From Desulfogranum marinum (GTDB lineage: Bacteria; Desulfobacterota; Desulfobulbia; Desulfobulbales; Desulfobulbaceae): a stretch of 64,000 nucleotides of DNA. The first letter of the stretch is position 1. Each line of letters begins with the position of its first letter. Positions 1-9,520 of the stretch are shown piece after piece. A model generated the notes under the pieces. The model saw only the letters and a list, made by a program, of their open reading frames with translations, was not told where the DNA came from and searched no databases. The position numbers and the translations under genes were made by a program. The stretch is from assembly GCF_016918565.1 (NCBI RefSeq), contig NZ_JAFFQD010000018.1, positions 1 to 64,000 on the forward strand, read 5' to 3'.

Positions 1-2
1 AC

Positions 3-131
3 CTCCGCCACGGATTGCAGCAGACAAAGCGGCCTGTAAAAAAGCCGTGTAGTGCCGACCTAAAATTGTCGATTATGGAAAAACAGCAAGTTACACGTCC
101 ACATGGTCGCGAATTGCGAAAGTCGGGCTAG
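3..131 (+). CDS. Possible 3' end of a gene entering from the left (partial)
   Basis: One plus-strand frame stays open from base 3 to a TAG at 129-131 (42 codons). It ends just before a bidirectional terminator, as the tail of a convergent gene would. The peptide is basic and I do not recognise it. An open frame this short can occur by chance, so this is weak. Confidence 0.22.
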   Translation, partial: LRHGLQQTKRPVKKPCSADLKLSIMEKQQVTRPHGRELRKSG

Positions 132-144
132 TGCTCCGCCCTCC

Positions 145-187
145 AAAAAAAAAAGGCAGGCCTGAGAAATCAGACCTGCCTTTTTTT
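145..187. terminator. Bidirectional intrinsic terminator
   Basis: An 11-bp stem with one mismatch (155-165 with 170-180) and a GAAA loop is flanked by ten A residues on the left and seven T residues on the right. It can therefore terminate transcription in both directions. On the minus strand it lies 25 bases past the stop of the Bax-inhibitor-1 gene. Confidence 0.85.
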
Positions 188-204
188 CTGAATAATTAAA
201 ATAC

Positions 205-915
205 CTAGTCGCGGCTACCGCCAAAAAAGCGAAGCAACATAAGGAACAAATTAATAAAATCGAGATACAGAGCAAGAGCACCTATAATGGCACCTTTTTG
301 TATGGCAGATTCTCCTTGTTCCATGATGCCCTGCTCGCCCATCGTTTTAATCTTTTGTACGTCATAGGCTGTCAATCCGACAAACACAAGCACACCGATA
401 ACGGAAATGGCCCAGTAGAGGCTCGAACTCTGCAAAAATATATTGACGACTGAAGCCAATATAATCCCAATCAACCCCATAAACATAAACGATCCCATAC
501 CGGAAAGATCCCGCTTGGTAACCATGCCGTAAACAGCCATAGCGCCAAACATACCAGCTGTAATAAGGAAGGTACTGCCGATGGAAGCCCTGGTGTAGGC
601 GAGAAAAATGGTTGAAAGGGTGAGCCCGTTTAATACGGAATACCCTATAAAGAGCGCCGTAGCCGTTCCGGACTGAATTTTTTCAATTCTGGCAGAAAGG
701 TAAAAAACCATTCCCAGCTCTGCAAGGATCAGCACAATAAAAAGCGGGCTGGCGGCAATGGTCAGAGCAAGCCCTGTCTGGGCTGTGAAATAGGCCAGAA
801 CCCCTGTCACAGCCAGCCCGATCGCCATCCAATTAAACACCTTGGCAAGAAAAACGGTTGAAGCTTCTTGCCTGGCCCGGGCCATGGTCATTGTATTATT
901 CGTTTGCGTTTGCAT
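205..915 (-). CDS. Bax inhibitor-1 / YbhL-YccA family membrane protein
   Basis: This is an integral inner-membrane protein of 236 residues with about seven hydrophobic segments. It carries the family signature near the C-terminus, where a Tyr-Asp-Val-Gln stretch (LTAYDVQKIK) is followed by a final segment ending in LALYLDFINLF. Bacterial members are linked to membrane quality control by FtsH or to calcium leak; the function here is inferred from family only. The open frame extends to a TTG at 924, but AAAGGAG at 925-931 lies directly against that codon and sits 9 bases from the ATG at 913-915, so I take the ATG. It looks like a single-gene unit ending at the terminator at 145-187. It is probably not part of the glycan cluster. 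Confidence 0.9.
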   Translation of the reverse strand: MQTQTNNTMTMARARQEASTVFLAKVFNWMAIGLAVTGVLAYFTAQTGLALTIAASPLFIVLILAELGMVFYLSARIEKIQSGTATALFIGYSVLNGLTLSTIFLAYTRASIGSTFLITAGMFGAMAVYGMVTKRDLSGMGSFMFMGLIGIILASVVNIFLQSSSLYWAISVIGVLVFVGLTAYDVQKIKTMGEQGIMEQGESAIQKGAIIGALALYLDFINLFLMLLRFFGGSRD

Positions 916-1102
916 GTATTCCAACTCCTTTGCTACTCAATTTACACAGTTTATTTACTTGTTAACATCAAGCTTTATCACCCAGCAGGGGCGATTACTA
1001 ATATTCATCTGTTAGGGTAACCATTTTACGGTAGAAAACAATGCTATCCTCCTCGTTACAGGCATAGAGTTTATATACACATATCGTCTTACCTGCAGTA
1101 TA

Positions 1103-2533
1103 TCAATACGCGCCCTTACCGCTGAACATGCATTTGATGGTTTTGGCAATGATAACCAGATCAGTCCGCAGCGAATAGTTTAACACATACCAATCGTCGA
1201 GTTCCACCCGTTCTTGATAATTTTCAATATCACTGCGCTTCATAACCTGCCAGGGACCTGTAATGCCCGGTTTCATGGAACAGTAGCGACCGGCACTTTG
1301 TTCTCCATTGCCTTTGTAATATGCCTGCAGTTCCTTGCCGACTATTGGACGAGCACCAACCACACTCATTTCTCCCTTCAGCACGTTAAAAAACTGGGGC
1401 AATTCATCCAGACTTGTTCGCCGTAAAAATTTGCCGATCCGTGTGATTCGAGGATCATGCTTCAACTTATAATGCTGTTCCCATTCGGCCTTTGCAACGG
1501 GATCATCGGCCAAAAGACGTTCCAACTGTTGCTCTGCATCGGATACCATGGTTCTGAACTTTAAACAGGCAAAACTGCGCCCAGTCGCCATTATCCTTCG
1601 GTGTCGGTAAAAAACAGGCCCCCGACTGTCCAATTTGATCGCAACGGCCAATAAAAGAAACAAAGGACTGCCAATGATCAAAACCAGCGATGAAAAGATA
1701 ACATCAAAAGTTCTTTTCCACTGTCTTTCAGGGTTGAAATTAAGAACAATCATTTCCCCTAAAGATTGAATCTCCGCATGATGCAATCCAAAAATATAGA
1801 GGTCAGGCACCAATAAAATCTGAGCCCCCAGATCGCGGCAATTTTGTAAAATATCAAATATCTTCTTTTCCGCTCTCATAGGGAGAGCGATATAGACATA
1901 ATCCACATCATGCTCGACCAGAAAGGTCTCGACATCTCCTATTTTACCTAAAAGTGGTTTTTTCAGGGGAGCAAGGACTTCCTGTTTCTCTAGTTTATCA
2001 TCAAAAAAGCCGATAATTTCAATACCTGCCCAGGGAATGTTTTCCAGATCTTTTGCCATCCGTATTCCCAAATCTCCGGCACCGACAATCACCGCATGGC
2101 GAATATTCTTCCCTTGTGTCCGGTAAAAACGAAGCAGTTTTCTGACCAAAAAATGGCTCAAAAAAATCAGGATCGGGGTGGAGAGACTCAGCAGGATGAA
2201 AACAGTTCTCGAATAGGCTATGGAGATTTTAAACATGAAAAAATAAAACAGGAGAAAGCCGATAACCGCACCCCATGCCTGTAAAATCACCATAAATTCA
2301 CGGTAATATTTCCAACCTCGCCACGAACGATATAGCTGAAAGTAATGAAAGCTGAAAAATGAACTGAGAAAAAGCAGGATCTCCAGGTGGGTATAATAGG
2401 GTGACCAAGGCACATTATATATCCACACATAGAACCAAAGAAAAAAACAAACCAGCACGCAGTCAAAGATGTGCAGGAATCGATAAATCACAGAGCTGCG
2501 TTCACGCAGGTTCCAGGAAAGAATTGGTGACAT
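1103..2533 (-). CDS. Polyprenyl-phosphate sugar-1-phosphate transferase (WbaP/EpsE-type)
   Basis: Predicted initiating enzyme that moves a sugar-1-phosphate from a nucleotide sugar onto undecaprenyl phosphate at the inner membrane. The 476 residues hold four N-terminal membrane segments (about 15-125), a Rossmann-like central domain with GAGDLG near residue 152, one more membrane segment near 280, and the bacterial sugar transferase domain to the end. That last domain shows the expected KRTFDV start, the LKFRTM motif, the RRTSLDELPQ motif and the VGARP motif. Length and order match full-size WbaP-like enzymes with the extra N-terminal region. It lies 17 bases after the GT2 gene at 2551 and is the last gene of the minus-strand run. 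The sugar cannot be read from sequence. Confidence 0.93.
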   Translation of the reverse strand: MSPILSWNLRERSSVIYRFLHIFDCVLVCFFLWFYVWIYNVPWSPYYTHLEILLFLSSFFSFHYFQLYRSWRGWKYYREFMVILQAWGAVIGFLLFYFFMFKISIAYSRTVFILLSLSTPILIFLSHFLVRKLLRFYRTQGKNIRHAVIVGAGDLGIRMAKDLENIPWAGIEIIGFFDDKLEKQEVLAPLKKPLLGKIGDVETFLVEHDVDYVYIALPMRAEKKIFDILQNCRDLGAQILLVPDLYIFGLHHAEIQSLGEMIVLNFNPERQWKRTFDVIFSSLVLIIGSPLFLLLAVAIKLDSRGPVFYRHRRIMATGRSFACLKFRTMVSDAEQQLERLLADDPVAKAEWEQHYKLKHDPRITRIGKFLRRTSLDELPQFFNVLKGEMSVVGARPIVGKELQAYYKGNGEQSAGRYCSMKPGITGPWQVMKRSDIENYQERVELDDWYVLNYSLRTDLVIIAKTIKCMFSGKGAY

Positions 2534-2550
2534 GTATCAGTAGCAGATGG

Positions 2551-3486
2551 TTATTTCCACCAGCGATGGTGCATACTTAAGGTACGCGCCAAAGATCGCG
2601 GCAAAACTGAATATCTTCGGCCAAGCCCATATGCGAAATATTTCAAGATGTTACGCAGGAGACTTGGGAAAATGAGTATATATTTTTTTCGCTTGAAAAG
2701 AAAGGAAATCTCAGAAAGAACAAAGCGTTTACCCGCGCCTGTAGGGGAACCAAAATTGGACACTAACGTCTGCTCAAGGGTATGGAGCACCCCGATATCA
2801 AAATAACGTTTAACATCCTGTACAAAGGTATAATTGTGGGAGTGGTACACTTTGGCATCACTTACATATTGCACACAAAAACCATGTTGCAACAGCTTGG
2901 CAAGTGTACAGGTGTCCTCACCAAAAAGAACATTATCTGGGAAAAATCCAACTTCAGCCAAAACATCCTTTCGATAGGCTGCACAAGAGTTTGAAATAAA
3001 AATGGTTTTAAAACCATAGACTTTGCGGTCCTGCCAGCAACGGATATAGCCCTGTTCGGGATAATTATAAAAACGCAGATGCTTGCTTAGCGGTGTTGCA
3101 TCAAAATGAGGCAATTGTCGAGCATAGGTCACGGCTATTGATTCATCCAGCAAAAGAGGGGCGACAAGCTTTTCAAGAGTAGATGCATCCGTTGGTACAG
3201 CATCCTGGGTCAAGTAAACGAGAATATCTCCTTGAGCGTGCATTGCTGCCATGTTTCGAGTGCCGCCATGGTCAAACTCTTTGTTGAGTATACTGATAAG
3301 CCGCACACCATGACGTTGACAAACAGATACGGTCTGGTCAGTAGAACCCGAATCGACGACAAGCACCTCGTGGATTGATAAAGATTGCGCATCCAGCATA
3401 GTGAGAACATCTTCAATCCAAGGTTCACCGTTAAAGGTGGGTATAATGACCGTAACCAAGCATTGCATTGTCAACTGATTAGCCAT
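2551..3486 (-). CDS. GT2 family glycosyltransferase, rhamnosyltransferase-like
   Basis: A 311-residue cytoplasmic GT-A enzyme. The N-terminus has VIIPTFNG, a VVDSGSTD nucleotide-binding loop at about 43-50, and a FDHGGTRN stretch that is typical of rhamnosyltransferases of the RfbN/WbbL kind. LTQDA near residue 93 replaces the usual DxD-type metal motif, as it does in that subgroup. FGEDTC near residue 184 fits the ED catalytic pair. The rhamnose assignment rests on the subgroup only, and no dTDP-rhamnose synthesis genes are in this window. It sits between two cluster genes at close spacing, so co-transcription is likely. Confidence 0.88.
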   Translation of the reverse strand: MANQLTMQCLVTVIIPTFNGEPWIEDVLTMLDAQSLSIHEVLVVDSGSTDQTVSVCQRHGVRLISILNKEFDHGGTRNMAAMHAQGDILVYLTQDAVPTDASTLEKLVAPLLLDESIAVTYARQLPHFDATPLSKHLRFYNYPEQGYIRCWQDRKVYGFKTIFISNSCAAYRKDVLAEVGFFPDNVLFGEDTCTLAKLLQHGFCVQYVSDAKVYHSHNYTFVQDVKRYFDIGVLHTLEQTLVSNFGSPTGAGKRFVLSEISFLFKRKKYILIFPSLLRNILKYFAYGLGRRYSVLPRSLARTLSMHHRWWK

Positions 3487-3495
3487 ACAAATAAA

Positions 3496-4320
3496 CTAAA
3501 TCTTAAACACTCTAACCAAAAGCCACTTAAAGACTGCCCATACAACGTACACTGAAGGGTGTTTTTGATATAAAACAATTTCATTTCTGGCTGACATTTC
3601 TCTTAAAGAATAAGCAATATCAGCTCGTTTTTTACTCCATCCTCGACAATGGTAGACAACTAGACGAGGATCATAAAAGATTCCCCAACCATGTTTTCGT
3701 AAACGTAGACTCAGTTCAATATCTTCTTTGTATAAAAAAAAATCCGGATCAAAGATGCCGCCTTCAGGTAAAGCCGCCTCTAGCAACGCCTCTCTGCGAC
3801 ACACGAGAAACCCACCACAAGCGGCGGGGAGAAAGGTACTGTGATCATACTGTCCCGCATCTTGCTGACCGAGCCCTCTGTCATACCAACGACCATAAAA
3901 TTTTCGAAATATACCAGTAGAGTCAATGCGCCCTGTCGGGAGATTTCGTTCTATGTCATATTGAAGTAATTTTGCTGTTAAGCATGCCACCTGAGGCATT
4001 TGCTGTAGACGCAATATTGCGTGTTCCAGGGTTTGCGGCTGCACAAAAAGATCAGGATTGATAAATGCAACGAACTTAGTTTCCAAAGGACATAAGGTAA
4101 ATCCAATATTGTTAGCTGCGGAAAACCCTATGTTTGATGTCCGATAAAGAGTAACACGAACATTATCTGTATACTTATCCAGATACTTAGAACATAATGA
4201 TCCTGAATCTACAATTATAATAGATAACGTGACACCTGTCTGCAGCAAAAGTCTATCGACACATTCATGAATAACTGCCTCTGAATTATGAGTTACAATT
4301 ATTGCGGCGACTGCTTCCAT
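3496..4320 (-). CDS. GT2 family glycosyltransferase
   Basis: Predicted GT-A glycosyltransferase of 274 residues from the ATG at 4320. It shows AAIIVTHNSE, an IIVDSGS loop, an AANNIGF stretch and FINPDLFV where the metal-binding acidic motif lies. YKEDIELSLR near residue 200 is the catalytic ED block. The frame also has a TTG at 4332 that overlaps the stop of the upstream gene, but the ATG gives the usual short N-terminus and has a GAG seven bases ahead of it. Acceptor and donor are unknown. The region 3'-wards continues directly into the next glycosyltransferase gene. Confidence 0.87.
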   Translation of the reverse strand: MEAVAAIIVTHNSEAVIHECVDRLLLQTGVTLSIIIVDSGSLCSKYLDKYTDNVRVTLYRTSNIGFSAANNIGFTLCPLETKFVAFINPDLFVQPQTLEHAILRLQQMPQVACLTAKLLQYDIERNLPTGRIDSTGIFRKFYGRWYDRGLGQQDAGQYDHSTFLPAACGGFLVCRREALLEAALPEGGIFDPDFFLYKEDIELSLRLRKHGWGIFYDPRLVVYHCRGWSKKRADIAYSLREMSARNEIVLYQKHPSVYVVWAVFKWLLVRVFKI

Positions 4321-4328
4321 ACGCCAGC

Positions 4329-5381
4329 TCAAGTAAAAAAACGTTTATACAAATTGAAGCAGCCATTTCCTTTCCCCAATGCACGTCGCCGACGCATGAT
4401 AGAATCAAGCACTTCAATTTCACTTGTTTTCAAAATCTTATCGAGATCACTTATAGGCTTTCGTAATTTTTCAGGGTAAAGCAACCTATGTTTGCGACGC
4501 ATCGCGTGAGCACTTCTTACAGCCTGTACAACTCCATGTACATAAGGAATAAATTGTCTTTTTTTGACAACAAAACAAAACCACATGAACTGATATAAAA
4601 AAAGCTGTGAAAAATACTTGAAAAACAATGACAAAGGATAATTTTTCAGTAATACAAAAAATGTATTACGGGTTGAGAGACGAATCGTAAGTGCATTAAT
4701 TTTTGAACCTGATGTAGCACTTCCGATGTGATAGACAGCAGCCGCAGGAACATACAAGCATTTCTGACCTTTAAAATTAGCCCGTAAATTAATGTCTACA
4801 TCTTCCAAATAAGCAAAAAAATCATTATCAAAAAGGCCAATTGTATCAAAGAACTCTTTTCTATATAACGCTGCCCCTGCGCAGGCACCAAAAACGTGAC
4901 GCATGGTACTGTAAATCGCAGCATCCGCTTCCATTGTTCCGAGTCTATAGCCTACACCACCTCGAAGAAAACCGTCTCCAGCACCATCTAGAATATCTCT
5001 ATGAAAATAATTCAGCATTTTTGGAGAAAAGAAGGAATAGTCGCTATACTGTTCCGCGATGTTGATCAATTGCTCCAGACAATTTTCATCCAGCTCCGTA
5101 TCATTATTGAGAAGAAAGACATAAGGGTAAACATTCTGACCTATACCTGCATTGACAGCAGCACTAAATCCTCTATTTTCTGCAAAGGAAATACTTCGAA
5201 CCCAACTGTAATTATTGTTAAGTAGTTCTAGAGAATTATCCACAGAACCATTATCAACAACCGTAACAACAAAGTCTGAAAAGGTTTGCGATTGAAGGGA
5301 GTCAAGACAAGGGCCAAGAAATTTTTTTCCATTCCAATTGGGAATGACAATATTGACTAAAGCATCAGAAGAGGTCTTCAC
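4329..5381 (-). CDS. GT2 family glycosyltransferase
   Basis: A 350-residue GT-A enzyme with IVIPNWNGKKFL at the N-terminus, VVDNGSVDNS, and LLNNDTELD near residue 95 as the metal-site region. AYLEDVDINLR near residue 190 is the catalytic block. A basic and hydrophobic stretch around 255-285 may hold it at the membrane. The start is a GTG at 5381; a GAG ten bases upstream is the only Shine-Dalgarno candidate. It lies 12 bases after the DPM1-like gene and meets the next gene at its stop, so translation is probably coupled. It belongs to the common WcaE/RfbN-like neighbourhood of GT2 enzymes, substrate unknown. Confidence 0.87.
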   Translation of the reverse strand: MKTSSDALVNIVIPNWNGKKFLGPCLDSLQSQTFSDFVVTVVDNGSVDNSLELLNNNYSWVRSISFAENRGFSAAVNAGIGQNVYPYVFLLNNDTELDENCLEQLINIAEQYSDYSFFSPKMLNYFHRDILDGAGDGFLRGGVGYRLGTMEADAAIYSTMRHVFGACAGAALYRKEFFDTIGLFDNDFFAYLEDVDINLRANFKGQKCLYVPAAAVYHIGSATSGSKINALTIRLSTRNTFFVLLKNYPLSLFFKYFSQLFLYQFMWFCFVVKKRQFIPYVHGVVQAVRSAHAMRRKHRLLYPEKLRKPISDLDKILKTSEIEVLDSIMRRRRALGKGNGCFNLYKRFFT

Positions 5382-5393
5382 GAAACAAATACT

Positions 5394-6353
5394 CTACCCT
5401 TCAATTTTGCCAGAATTTTCATAAATATCCCGCACAAAATAAATCGGTTTCCGTTGAGATTCATGATAGGTACGTACAACTAACTCTGCCAAAAGCCCCA
5501 TTGTAATAAATTGTACCCCCATAAAGATAAGTAATACAGCCATGAGCAGCAGCGGTCTATTCGCAAGACCGACCCCTAAAAACTGCCGTTGAATAATCAT
5601 TACAAAGGCTATACAAAAGCCTAAGAAAGAGGAAGCCACACCTACTGTTCCAAAAACATGCAGTGGACGTGTCGCATAGCTCAGCAAAAATTTGACAGTC
5701 ATAAGGTCAAGGACGACCCTTATGGTTCTAGTAATGCCATATTTAGATGTTCCAAACCGTCGTGCACGGTGGTTGACCTTCACTTCAGTAAAGGAGATGC
5801 CCATCCCGCTGGCAATTGCGGGGATAAAGCGGTGCATTTCACCATAAAGATTGAGATTACGAATAACAGTCTTCCGGAACGCTTTGAGCGTACACCCGTA
5901 ATCATGCAAACTGACTCCGGTTACCCAGGAAATAATTTTATTGGCAATCTGGCTGGGAAGTTTTCGAGACAAAAACGGATCTTTTCTATCATATCGCCAT
6001 CCGGTTACAACGTCAAACCCTTCCTTAAGCTTGTCAATCATCGTAGGGATATCATTGGGATCGTTTTGTAAATCACCATCCATTGTCACAATAATTTGTC
6101 CCGAAGCATTATCAAAACCTGCACTCATCGCTGCAGTTTGACCAAAATTCCGGCGGAGACTGACCACTTTAACTCTGGGATCTCCGACTTGTATCTGAAC
6201 AAGAGACTTCAGGGTTGTATCTGTGGAGCCATCATCAATGAAAATAATTTCAGATTGGTAGTCCATTTTTGACAAAACACTGCTGACTTCGTCATAAAGT
6301 AAACCAACATTTTCTTCTTCGTTAAACAACGGGATAACAAGTGAGATATCCAC
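5394..6353 (-). CDS. DPM1/GtrB-like polyprenyl-phosphate glycosyltransferase (GT2)
   Basis: Predicted to move a sugar from a nucleotide donor to undecaprenyl phosphate, making a lipid-linked monosaccharide for membrane GT-C enzymes. The 319 residues show LVIPLFNEEENV, FIDDGSTD, a DGDLQNDP metal and catalytic motif near 93, and two C-terminal membrane segments (about 228-255 and 265-290) typical of the GtrB/ArnC group. The start is GTG at 6353 with GGAGAG five bases upstream, which supports this codon. The GT-C-like membrane proteins at 10341, 13702 and 15689 are plausible users of its product; this link is inference. Confidence 0.9.
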   Translation of the reverse strand: MDISLVIPLFNEEENVGLLYDEVSSVLSKMDYQSEIIFIDDGSTDTTLKSLVQIQVGDPRVKVVSLRRNFGQTAAMSAGFDNASGQIIVTMDGDLQNDPNDIPTMIDKLKEGFDVVTGWRYDRKDPFLSRKLPSQIANKIISWVTGVSLHDYGCTLKAFRKTVIRNLNLYGEMHRFIPAIASGMGISFTEVKVNHRARRFGTSKYGITRTIRVVLDLMTVKFLLSYATRPLHVFGTVGVASSFLGFCIAFVMIIQRQFLGVGLANRPLLLMAVLLIFMGVQFITMGLLAELVVRTYHESQRKPIYFVRDIYENSGKIEG

Positions 6354-6424
6354 TCCAACTCTCCATTCGTTTGTATGTAAACTTATTGTACCTACTCTGT
6401 TTATCTATCAATATAATTCAGCAA

Positions 6425-8500
6425 TTATTGTGCAATATAGACATCAGGCCAACAATCATTTCCTGTGTGATGTGTAATTCGCTGAACAGACTCCCAGGGT
6501 GTTCCTATGACCCATAAAAAAATCTCATAGTCGGCCGAATCATGCTCATGCCCTCCCTTACTGGCACCAAAAACTAATACATCACCGTCATTGGATACTT
6601 TAGGGAAATATTCGTGACTGTAACTGCTTGGAGAGTCAAACCATTTCTTTATATCAAGGGTTACTGAATCTATAAAAAAAATTGCATTCTGCTGTTTACC
6701 ACCGTGGTCAATTTTATAGAGATAATCCCCTGTCGGAGACCAGCTCAACTGACACCCCTGACCAAGCTTAGTAAGCTTTCCATCAGGACCCATTGTAACC
6801 ACAGCCCGTTCGCTACCACGTAATGTCAGAGCAACCAGTTCATCATGCGGCTTAACTGAGGGAGTTTCCAACCGTACTGTTTCCGGCAACACACTATTTT
6901 CACCGGTCTGCAATACCACAGTTTCATGACCAGACGCAATATCCAGCTCAACTACCTTATACCCTTCCCTTAAAAAATATACTGCCTGCCCATCCTGAGA
7001 CCAGGTAGGAAAGGTACCGTTTCGTGCAAGCAATGATTCCACCCCATCTACCAAATTCAACACATAAACATCCCAGGCATAATGGTTACGCTGCGATACC
7101 CATGGAACATTTGACCTTGCAAAAACTATTTTTTCACCGCCCGGTGATATTCGGGGAAAATACTCTGTATGTGCGTGAGAAGTAAGCTGTATTATTTGTT
7201 TATCCTGGAAAGAATATTTATAAATATCATGGTTCCCGTTCCTATTTGAACTCCACACAATGAATCCATGTGTTCTGTCGAGCACTTCTGCAACAGGCTC
7301 ATCATTTTCACGTTCTACAATCTGTCCAGTATCGGGTGGTCGAATCGCCCCCAGCTTTTTTACCTTTCTCAGTTGTGGTACTAACAGCAATAAACCTGTC
7401 GCAAGGACAATCGCTGCAACAAGGGCAGCACGCTTAAAAAAACGATTTTCTAAAACCGAATCCGCCACAGCAATGCTGGTCGCTGTAAGAAAAAAAACAA
7501 CTAGAGCAATACCGCCAAAAATATAATCGACTATTTGACTGACTATATGCAAGGCCAGCATCATAACAAGGGAAACAGATTTAGTTGCTCCAAGGGCAAC
7601 CATTGCCAAGGTACCACCAGCCTCGTATGCCCCAAATCCCATAAAAACAGGAAGAGGCAATGAAGCACCCGCCTCTGCACTGATCAAAGCAATAACAGCT
7701 GCTGCAGGATCATTCTGCACCATCGGAAAACTCACTGCAACGCCAACGAACAAGGCGTATAAAGCAACATATTTGCCGACTCTTATACCAATTGATAAGA
7801 TTAACAGGCGCCATCCAATCGCTGCTTTCTTTGCTTCTTCCAATGCGACAACGATTTTTTTTGCAAAAAGATTACACTTTTGTCCAATCCCCTTTTTAAA
7901 AAAAACATACTGACCAAGTCTATCAGTAATTAATCGAAGGGCAGGAAGAAAAAACATATAAAAACATATCAGAACTGCACACAACAGACACAGAATGGGC
8001 ACAAGCCATAAAAAATTCCCAGTTCCAAGCATCTGTACAAGAATAAGACAAACAATGAGTAATGTTAAAGCGATAAGATCAAAAACAAAACTAATAATAA
8101 GTGAGGAAAAACAGGTCGGAGCTGCAACAGCATACCCTCTGTTTAACATCGCGACATAACTTAGCTCACCAAGTCTAGCAGGCAGCATATCTACAAACAT
8201 GTTCCTTGATGCTGTCACCAGAAAAAAATGAAAAAATGAGGGAACGTGTGTTTCGGAAGCAGCCACAATAACTCGATACCTGTAGGCTCTCAAGCTTGTA
8301 CGAAAGATCGAAGCGGCAATATACAAAGCAACACAGCTAAAAGGTACTGCAGCAATAACAGCTAAAAGTTTTGGTAAAAATGAGAGAGATATAGAGGACA
8401 GACTGCCTTGAATAAGGATAGCCAGAAGCACCGCTGAAACTCCCATGGACAAAGCAACACGGTAAAAATACTTATAATAATCACCTCGCAATGTTATCAC
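6425..8500 (-). CDS. UPF0104 flippase-like membrane protein fused to a TolB-type beta-propeller
   Basis: A 691-residue two-part protein. Residues 1-345 are a polytopic membrane domain of the lysylphosphatidylglycerol-synthase membrane family (UPF0104), with the PARLGE motif at about 107-112. A further membrane segment at 357-376 leads to residues 412-690, which form WD40-like PD40/TolB-type propeller repeats (for example DIYKYS, ISPGGEKIVFARS, PTWSQDGQAVYFL, KVSNDGDVLVFG). The propeller probably faces the periplasm. The start is uncertain: GTG at 8500 has GAGAGGGG almost touching it, while a TTG at 8491 is spaced nine bases from that site. A second UPF0104 gene without a propeller lies directly upstream. 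Related membrane domains move lipids across the bilayer, so lipid or glycolipid flipping is inferred. Confidence 0.85.
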   Translation of the reverse strand: MITLRGDYYKYFYRVALSMGVSAVLLAILIQGSLSSISLSFLPKLLAVIAAVPFSCVALYIAASIFRTSLRAYRYRVIVAASETHVPSFFHFFLVTASRNMFVDMLPARLGELSYVAMLNRGYAVAAPTCFSSLIISFVFDLIALTLLIVCLILVQMLGTGNFLWLVPILCLLCAVLICFYMFFLPALRLITDRLGQYVFFKKGIGQKCNLFAKKIVVALEEAKKAAIGWRLLILSIGIRVGKYVALYALFVGVAVSFPMVQNDPAAAVIALISAEAGASLPLPVFMGFGAYEAGGTLAMVALGATKSVSLVMMLALHIVSQIVDYIFGGIALVVFFLTATSIAVADSVLENRFFKRAALVAAIVLATGLLLLVPQLRKVKKLGAIRPPDTGQIVERENDEPVAEVLDRTHGFIVWSSNRNGNHDIYKYSFQDKQIIQLTSHAHTEYFPRISPGGEKIVFARSNVPWVSQRNHYAWDVYVLNLVDGVESLLARNGTFPTWSQDGQAVYFLREGYKVVELDIASGHETVVLQTGENSVLPETVRLETPSVKPHDELVALTLRGSERAVVTMGPDGKLTKLGQGCQLSWSPTGDYLYKIDHGGKQQNAIFFIDSVTLDIKKWFDSPSSYSHEYFPKVSNDGDVLVFGASKGGHEHDSADYEIFLWVIGTPWESVQRITHHTGNDCWPDVYIAQ

Positions 8501-8542
8501 CCCTCTCGCTCAGCCGCGATATACAAAAAAAAACAATCACAA

Positions 8543-9520
8543 TCACTGTTGCATTTCTCCATTGGTCCCATTGTGCGAGGCCCAAAGACGAAAAAGGAGA
8601 AAAAATCCACCAACAAGGGCATACAACAAGGTCATAAACAGAAAAAGTAATGCAAGCGACCGAGTCTCCACTTCAGACATACCGGCAAAACTAAAGAAAA
8701 ATACATACCCTATGTCTCGAATTCCCAAACCATATATTGATATCGGCAGAGCCTCCATAAGAGTAATTAACGGAATAAATGCCGAAAAATAAACGAACGG
8801 TACAGTCGCTCCTAACGCTTTCGCCATAAGGTAAACAGCAACGATAAGCAAAAATTGGAAGGCAAAAGAAATGAGCATTACCTTCAATACGACCCTTGAT
8901 TGAGATCGATACTTGGCAAAAGTTACCAGCACCTTCTCACTGGTATTGGCAATAAAAGCTACTCTTTCAAGCCTTGTCAAGGATAGTAGAAACCGTATGG
9001 GCTTCTCCGTCCATATCATATACAGGAAAGAAATAAGAAGTATAAAAATAGAGGCTGGCAGCAAAATGAGAGCAGCATTGTCGAGTTTACCGGCCACAAA
9101 CACAGAAGAAATAAGACTCAGCGAGACAAGTGCTACAAAACCGGTCAATCGATCGGCAAATACTGAAATTACAGACCTAAGTCTCTCTTTGCTTTTTTTC
9201 GCGACATCATACATGCGATATGAATCACCGCCTATATTAGAGGGAAGAAAAACATTAAAAAAACCACCAATTAAATAACTCACGACCAATTTTAACAGTG
9301 GAATATTGATATTATCACTGCAGAGGAAAATGCGCCATTTCCAGGCACTGAGTGATGTATTGATAACAAAAATTAAAAAAACAAAGGCCAATAAAGTATA
9401 ATCACACCCAGCAAAAGCCTTTTGAATTTCATCAAGTGGTGTCCTTCTATATAAAACAAAAATAAGCCCACCACTGACAGCAAGCTTAACAATTAATAAA
9501 ATTATATTTCTAACTTTCAT
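8543..9520 (-). CDS. UPF0104 / lysylphosphatidylglycerol synthase TM-domain protein
   Basis: A 325-residue polytopic inner-membrane protein with about eight hydrophobic segments. The signature FLPSNIGGDSYRMY at about 91-104 and a DRLTG stretch near 125 are typical of stand-alone flippase-like UPF0104 proteins in polysaccharide clusters. The start ATG (9518-9520) overlaps the stop of the upstream acyltransferase as ATGA. The next gene carries a second copy of this domain. Role in moving lipid-linked intermediates is inferred from relatives, none of which I can match closely. Confidence 0.85.
   Translation of the reverse strand: MKVRNIILLIVKLAVSGGLIFVLYRRTPLDEIQKAFAGCDYTLLAFVFLIFVINTSLSAWKWRIFLCSDNINIPLLKLVVSYLIGGFFNVFLPSNIGGDSYRMYDVAKKSKERLRSVISVFADRLTGFVALVSLSLISSVFVAGKLDNAALILLPASIFILLISFLYMIWTEKPIRFLLSLTRLERVAFIANTSEKVLVTFAKYRSQSRVVLKVMLISFAFQFLLIVAVYLMAKALGATVPFVYFSAFIPLITLMEALPISIYGLGIRDIGYVFFFSFAGMSEVETRSLALLFLFMTLLYALVGGFFLLFRLWASHNGTNGEMQQ

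Noticed and set aside
60-281. 73-codon minus-strand ORF across the terminator
   Set aside because: It runs through the 145-187 terminator and overlaps the end of the Bax-inhibitor gene in another frame.
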